Shown here piece after piece: positions 59,801-64,000 of a stretch of 64,000 nt of DNA. The notes beneath the pieces are model-generated. The model was not told the DNA's origin and searched no databases. It was given only the letters and a program-made list of their open reading frames with translations. The translations under genes and the position numbers were made by a program. Position 1 is the first letter of the stretch. Each line of letters opens with the position of its first letter. The DNA is from Acanthornis magna (lineage: Eukaryota; Chordata; Aves; Passeriformes; Acanthizidae), in the NCBI GenBank assembly GCA_036785705.1, contig JAWUZG010000036.1, positions 11,651,501-11,715,500 on the forward strand, in the 5' to 3' direction.

Positions 59801-60856
59801 AATGACAGAACTATAACCCCGCACACTTCTACTACCAGATTTCTCCTTCAGAATGCCTCAGTAGTAACAAGCAGCCACCAGCTGGCAGACCCCTAGTCAG
59901 CCTAAAACAAGGATGCAAACTGAGACTGCGAATTATTCCCCTCAACCCTGCCAACACACTTGGCAGACCGCTTTCCTTTGTGCCTCACTTTCATCATCTG
60001 AGAGATGAAAATAATGATGCCGATTTTTTTTTAGGGAAAGCATCAGAGCCCCACTACAAGGATGACGGGAGCTCAGGACCACACTGGAAGTCACCAGACG
60101 GCCACTGTATCCCCTCCTAATTCCTCAGGGAATCTCCTTCCGAACTTGGACCAGCAGTAAGAAGAAGTGTGCGTATCTTTCGGGGCAGCAGTTTTCTACC
60201 TTCTAATCTACAGGCAACGAGAGCAAAGCACTTGTCGTGAAGGCAACAAAACGCAAATATCTGCTACAAGGAAATGCCTGCCGGTGGCACAGCCACGCTT
60301 ATCTGACACTAGAAAAAGCCCGAAAGACGCGAGTCCCGCGAGGGTCGCGACACCTCTGCCAACTCAGAGGCCGGCATTAAGCACCACGGCTCTGGGGAAG
60401 CGCGCAGACAACCTTCAGCCTGACCCTCGGCGCCACGCCGGGGGCAGGGCTGCGGATCGGGCACCGCGGAGCGGCACCGCGAGGGGCTCGGCCCCCGCAG
60501 GCCCCACAGCGAGCGGCCCCGGGCGGCAGAGGGCGAGGCCATGTTCGCTCTGAGCGTCACCGCCGGGCAGCTCCGCCGGCGCCTGCGACGGGAGGCTGGA
60601 CGAGACATCGCCGCGGGGCACGGCTGGCGAGCGGCCCGGGAACCGAGTGGCGCAAGGCTGCAGTCCGCCCGCCCGCCCCGGCCCGTTTCCCGGCCAGCCC
60701 TGGACGAACGCCCCGGTGCCCCCGCCCGCGGCGCATGGCCCGGAAGGAAAGGACGGTCCAGCACGGCCCCCGCCGGCGGACGCCCCCCAGGGAGAGGACT
60801 CTGGGGAGATGGAGGGAAGGGGAGCCCCCCGCACGGCCGCGACCCCCAGCCCTTAC
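53808..60856 (-). other. IL6ST: IL6ST first intron (about 7 kb)
   Basis: Non-coding, AT-rich sequence between the signal-peptide exon and the proposed non-coding first exon. No recognised repeat longer than a microsatellite and no supported coding frame was seen. A second untranslated exon, as in some mammalian transcripts, could lie here but cannot be placed by eye. Confidence 0.6.
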
Positions 60857-60970
60857 CCGGCGCCGCCGCCGCCCGCGCCCCGCGGCCGCTGCCCCTAAAT
60901 AGCAGCCCGGCCGCCTCGCGCCATCGCGCCGCCGTCCCGCACGCGCGGCCCCGCGCCCGGTCACGCTCCC
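60857..60970 (-). other. IL6ST: Proposed IL6ST non-coding first exon
   Basis: A consensus donor, CGG|GTAAGG, reads on the minus strand at 60856. It is well placed below the CRE/CCAAT cluster. A short 5' UTR exon ending at 60857 would splice over about 7 kb to the acceptor at 53808. The upstream limit is a guess from promoter spacing. An A/T element (CTATTTAG on the minus strand) near 60895-60902 is too close to the donor to serve as a TATA box for this exon. Confidence 0.5.
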
Positions 60971-61021
60971 GCCCCGCCCCACCCCCCCGGCGCTCTTCCC
61001 TCCTCCTCCTCCCGCGGCGCC

Positions 61022-61078
61022 ATTGGCGGGCGGGGGCCGTGACGTCACCGAAGGGGGCGGGCCCGTAGGGAGGGGCGG
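61022..61078 (-). promoter_or_regulatory. IL6ST: Likely IL6ST core promoter elements: CRE, inverted CCAAT, GC boxes
   Basis: The palindrome TGACGTCA (CRE/ATF consensus) lies at 61040-61047. ATTGG at 61022-61026 is a CCAAT box when read on the minus strand. GC boxes flank both (GGGCGGGC at about 61056-61063, GGGGCGGGG near 61072). On the minus strand the order is CRE, then CCAAT, then a GC-rich stretch leading to the donor at 60856. The start site, about 60.92-60.97 kb, is inferred. Confidence 0.6.
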
Positions 61079-61450
61079 GGCTTCCCGTAACGTGGCGGCT
61101 GGTGCCAGGATCCCGGGGGCGCGGGGGGCGCGCGCGGGGGGCGGGAGCGGCGGCGGGGGGCCCTGAGGGAGGCGGTGCCCCTCCCCCGCACCTCTCGGTC
61201 GCGTGCGTCGGCCGTGCCCCACCCCCCAGCAGGGCTGTCCCGTCAAGGTGTGTTTCGGCTTTGGGCGGCAGCCGCGCGACACAGGGGTGAGGACAGCCGG
61301 ACCCTGCCCGGCCGCCACCGGTCAGGCCTCTGGAAGCTTTTCCCGGCCCTTGTCCGGCCCGGCCTGCGCGGTCAGCGCGGCGCGGGTGTTGTCCTGAGCA
61401 GGCCTGAGGAGCCAGCGGCCTTCCCAGCGTTTCGCAAGACTCCCTTGGGA

Positions 61451-64000
61451 GCGCGGGCGGCTGGAGAATACTCTTGTTAACAGCTGCGGTGTGAGCAGAG
61501 CGCTGTGATCCAGAGCAGTCTCGATGTTTCAGTCCCTGAAAATCAGTCAGGATTCCAATCCCTGAAAAAGGTGTTTGTGGAAAGCTAGGTTGCTAAGGAG
61601 TGGTCCTTAATACAGATCGTTAATGTGATCATGATCCAGGTTATCCTTGGACATTTCTTCATTCAATAACTGTGAAAAATTCCTTTTGTAAATCAGACAG
61701 GGTCATGTGCTCTAAGATGCCTTCTTCATTCCAGATTAATTTTTTTTCGAGTTCATGAATAAGAAAGAACACATTTCAGTGTCATGCTACAAACTTGGTG
61801 CTGAGAGTGTCAAAGGCTGTTGTCGTGAGGAAAATACCAGACATCACTGATGCATGCCTGAGTTTCTTCCTGCTGTATGCTTTAGACTTTTGCCCTTTAA
61901 CTTTTTAAATTACCTTTGGTCTCAAGTAGGATATGAGATATATTATACTTTTGGTTACGTTTTTAGAGGAATGGGTAGATGGGCTGGATAAAAAAGGCAT
62001 CTAGTTCAGTACCCTGTTTCAGGCACTGGCTTGAGCTGCTAGTAAGACAAGATTTAAAATTTGGAAAAAGATAGTGGAAGGTAATCTATTTCTCATGTAT
62101 TTAGTACCAGTCTCTGGTTATGTTTGGTTTACTGTCTCAGATGGCTTAATATCCACCTAAAATGTGGTTGCTAACTCTGAGAATATTGTATATTTTCTAT
62201 GCAACGGAGTAAAGCTGGATGGACACTTTACGGGTAATTTAGTTCCTCTGCTTTCCGAGCGACAGAATTGTCTATACTTACCTAATTTCTGATAGGTATT
62301 TATGTAGCCTGCTGATTAAATTTGTTACTTTATATCCCTGCTCAGAGCTGATGCTGTCTAGTAACCTTCCATAGTGTAGATACTGCTGTTTTCTCCCACT
62401 GGTGGTCTCTACACTGAATAGACTCAATCCTTTCAATTTTCTGCCTACAGGACTTCTGATGTTCAAACACTTGTTAATGTATCAGGACAAATTACTTCTG
62501 AGGAATACGTTTCACCGTTTTTTCAGTATGATGAAATCGTTAGTTTGTCACTTTTGCTTTCTCATCAGGTTATGGTTGGTGTGTTTGTGTTTACGTTGAT
62601 TCCGGGTTACAGTTTGAGGCTGTACAAGTACAATTTCAGTTTGATGGTGTAATTTGGTAGATTTCAGTCTGTATGGATATACCTGCTTCAGCACTCTCAA
62701 AAAATTGGTGTTTGGCAAAACACTTTAAGTGGAACCAGGCTTTAACTAGACAGAAAAAATAATGTGTGTTTTTTCTCTTGTTTTAGCATGTCTTCTGTCT
62801 CTTGTGAGATCACTCAAGTTCTGCGGCTAAATAGACATTTCAGAAGTAGACTCTCCACTCTCCTCCCTTCCCCAGCCAACAGAAAGCCTCTTGTGACATT
62901 GTTATTCTGAAATCCTATAGCCTGAAGGCATTCTTGGTGTATTGCCAGAACTTGTAGAACAACCCCCCATCTCCCTTCAAAATCAGTCTGTGACAAGCTT
63001 CACTTACATATGACATGCATTGTAACTCTTCAAATAAGCAAGAGATCATGTACTTCACGGGCTATTTATGGACTCAATATAAAACTATTTACACATATCT
63101 GAAATTGCATAGAAAAACAAAATAATTTGTTCGCCACTGTACTTAATTTTTCCTGTATTGGCACAAAATATAGTTTATTCATTAACAGTTTAGTTGCCAA
63201 AAATCTGATTGTTCTTGTACATCAGCCATTTTCTGGTGCAAGGAGGTAAAAGGTTAATAGCATTACAACTGCCATTGGATAGAATCAGGACATTTGGGAT
63301 CCCTGGTAGAGAAAATAATTAGTCTGTTCAAGCATGTTGCGAAGTGCCTTTTCTGTACATGGACCATTTCCTGGAAAGACCCTTTAGTCTGATTTACTGC
63401 TTTATAGTTTTCCCTACCGAGACATATTATATGGCTTTATGCTGTACTGTGTATGCAGTATAGTACTGGTATATAGGTAATATAAACACCAGTAATTTAA
63501 ACTTTCAAATACTGAGAGCAATGAAAATATTTGACCACGTTTTGAAAATGTTTCTGCCAGCTAGCATTTAATCTTCACATTGAAGAAAGCATTATATGAA
63601 TTTTTTTTATATATTTAATGAAATGTTTGGTCATATATTCCCTAAATATATGAGGCAAGAATAAAAGAAAGTTTATTGTCAGGGATTGGAAGGTCTTTGA
63701 GATCAATTACCCATCTGCTTATTCACACTGCAACTTGTATTCCAACACTGTGCTCAGATCAGGGCTATATAGGACACTTCCAAGCTCCCGTGATCCCCAG
63801 CTAGGATGTAAGTAGGTGAAGCATGCCTTCACATCCTCTCCTTTCTCAGTCGCAAGAAGGAGGAGATAGCCTGGGAGTGCAGAGCGCTCTGGGCACTTGA
63901 AAAACATGTAGCTGTTGGCAAAGGTTGGTAGCTGTTCAACTGTGGGAGCAGAGGTATTTTTGGAGAAGCTGTTAGGGATTGCTGAGAAACACACTTGTAC
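61451..64000. other. Upstream flank of IL6ST, no gene recognised
   Basis: AT-rich unique sequence. No exon-like frame, repeat or RNA gene could be supported. A divergent non-coding transcript from the CpG island is possible, as is described at the mammalian locus (IL6ST-DT), but nothing here shows it directly. Confidence 0.5.

Larger units (their letters stand above)
60300..61450. promoter_or_regulatory. IL6ST: CpG island at the IL6ST 5' end
   Basis: About 1.1 kb of very GC-rich DNA dense in CpG, sharply set off from AT-rich flanks on both sides. It lies at the expected 5' end of IL6ST. Long ORFs on both strands here come from the lack of AT-rich stop codons and are not genes. Confidence 0.92.

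Noticed and set aside
60894..60903. TATA-like CTATTTAG on the minus strand
   Set aside because: It lies only about 40 bp from the donor at 60856, too close to position a start site and exon. The CRE/CCAAT cluster upstream is a better promoter candidate.
60309..61480. ORFs of 100-253 codons in the CpG island
   Set aside because: GC-rich DNA rarely makes stop codons by chance. Frames on both strands are open at once, and the products are low-complexity Arg/Pro/Ala/Gly.
63719..63994. 91-codon minus-strand ORF at the right edge
   Set aside because: No recognised motif, no splice context, AT-rich neutral surroundings; its length is within chance.
1..64000. CRISPR arrays, operons, tRNA or rRNA genes
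   Set aside because: The sequence is vertebrate nuclear DNA with introns and CR1 elements. No regularly spaced repeats of CRISPR type and no tRNA-like A/B-box cloverleaf or rRNA stretch was noticed on either strand.

Overview
The window is vertebrate nuclear DNA, almost certainly from a bird. It has spliced genes with GT-AG introns, CR1 LINEs as the main interspersed repeat, avian-type ERV LTRs, no SINE of mammalian type, and a gp130 protein of exactly the human length (918 aa). The LTR families look passerine-like, but that is recognition from memory and the species is not identified.

Layout: (1) 1-13964, plus strand: the 3' part of a gp130-family cytokine receptor, best read as IL31RA. Ten coding exons are visible, from the end of the cytokine-binding module through three fibronectin-III domains, the transmembrane helix, Box1 and the cytoplasmic tail. 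The N-terminal exons lie left of the window. (2) 13965-32373: about 18 kb between the two convergent genes. It holds both 3' UTRs (ends not fixed), two CR1 copies, a GC-rich island with a higher-order minisatellite (24411-24848) and one or two weak small-ORF candidates. (3) 32374-53793, minus strand: the complete coding sequence of IL6ST (gp130) in 15 exons. Its introns carry a CR1 with a reverse-transcriptase fragment (39.8-40.9 kb) and a CR1 split by a 1392-bp solo LTR with a perfect 5-bp target duplication (46.5-48.6 kb). (4) 53808-60856: the long first intron of IL6ST. (5) About 60.3-61.45 kb: a CpG island holding the likely IL6ST promoter and non-coding first exon. (6) 61.45-64 kb: divergent flank in which no gene could be recognised.

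The two genes are tail-to-tail paralogues. From the first membrane-proximal FN3 domain to the stop codon their exons match one for one in order and splice phase, and nearly in length. The order IL31RA(+), IL6ST(-) agrees with the mammalian locus. gp130 is the shared signal transducer of the IL-6 cytokine family, and IL31RA is its specialised relative. gp130 keeps all four YxxQ STAT3 motifs; the IL31RA tail has none.

No unmistakably new gene system was found. The most notable structures are the exon-by-exon mirrored paralogue pair, the LTR nested in a CR1, the 86/96-bp alternating minisatellite, a 19-copy perfect pentamer array and a 78-bp imperfect palindrome.
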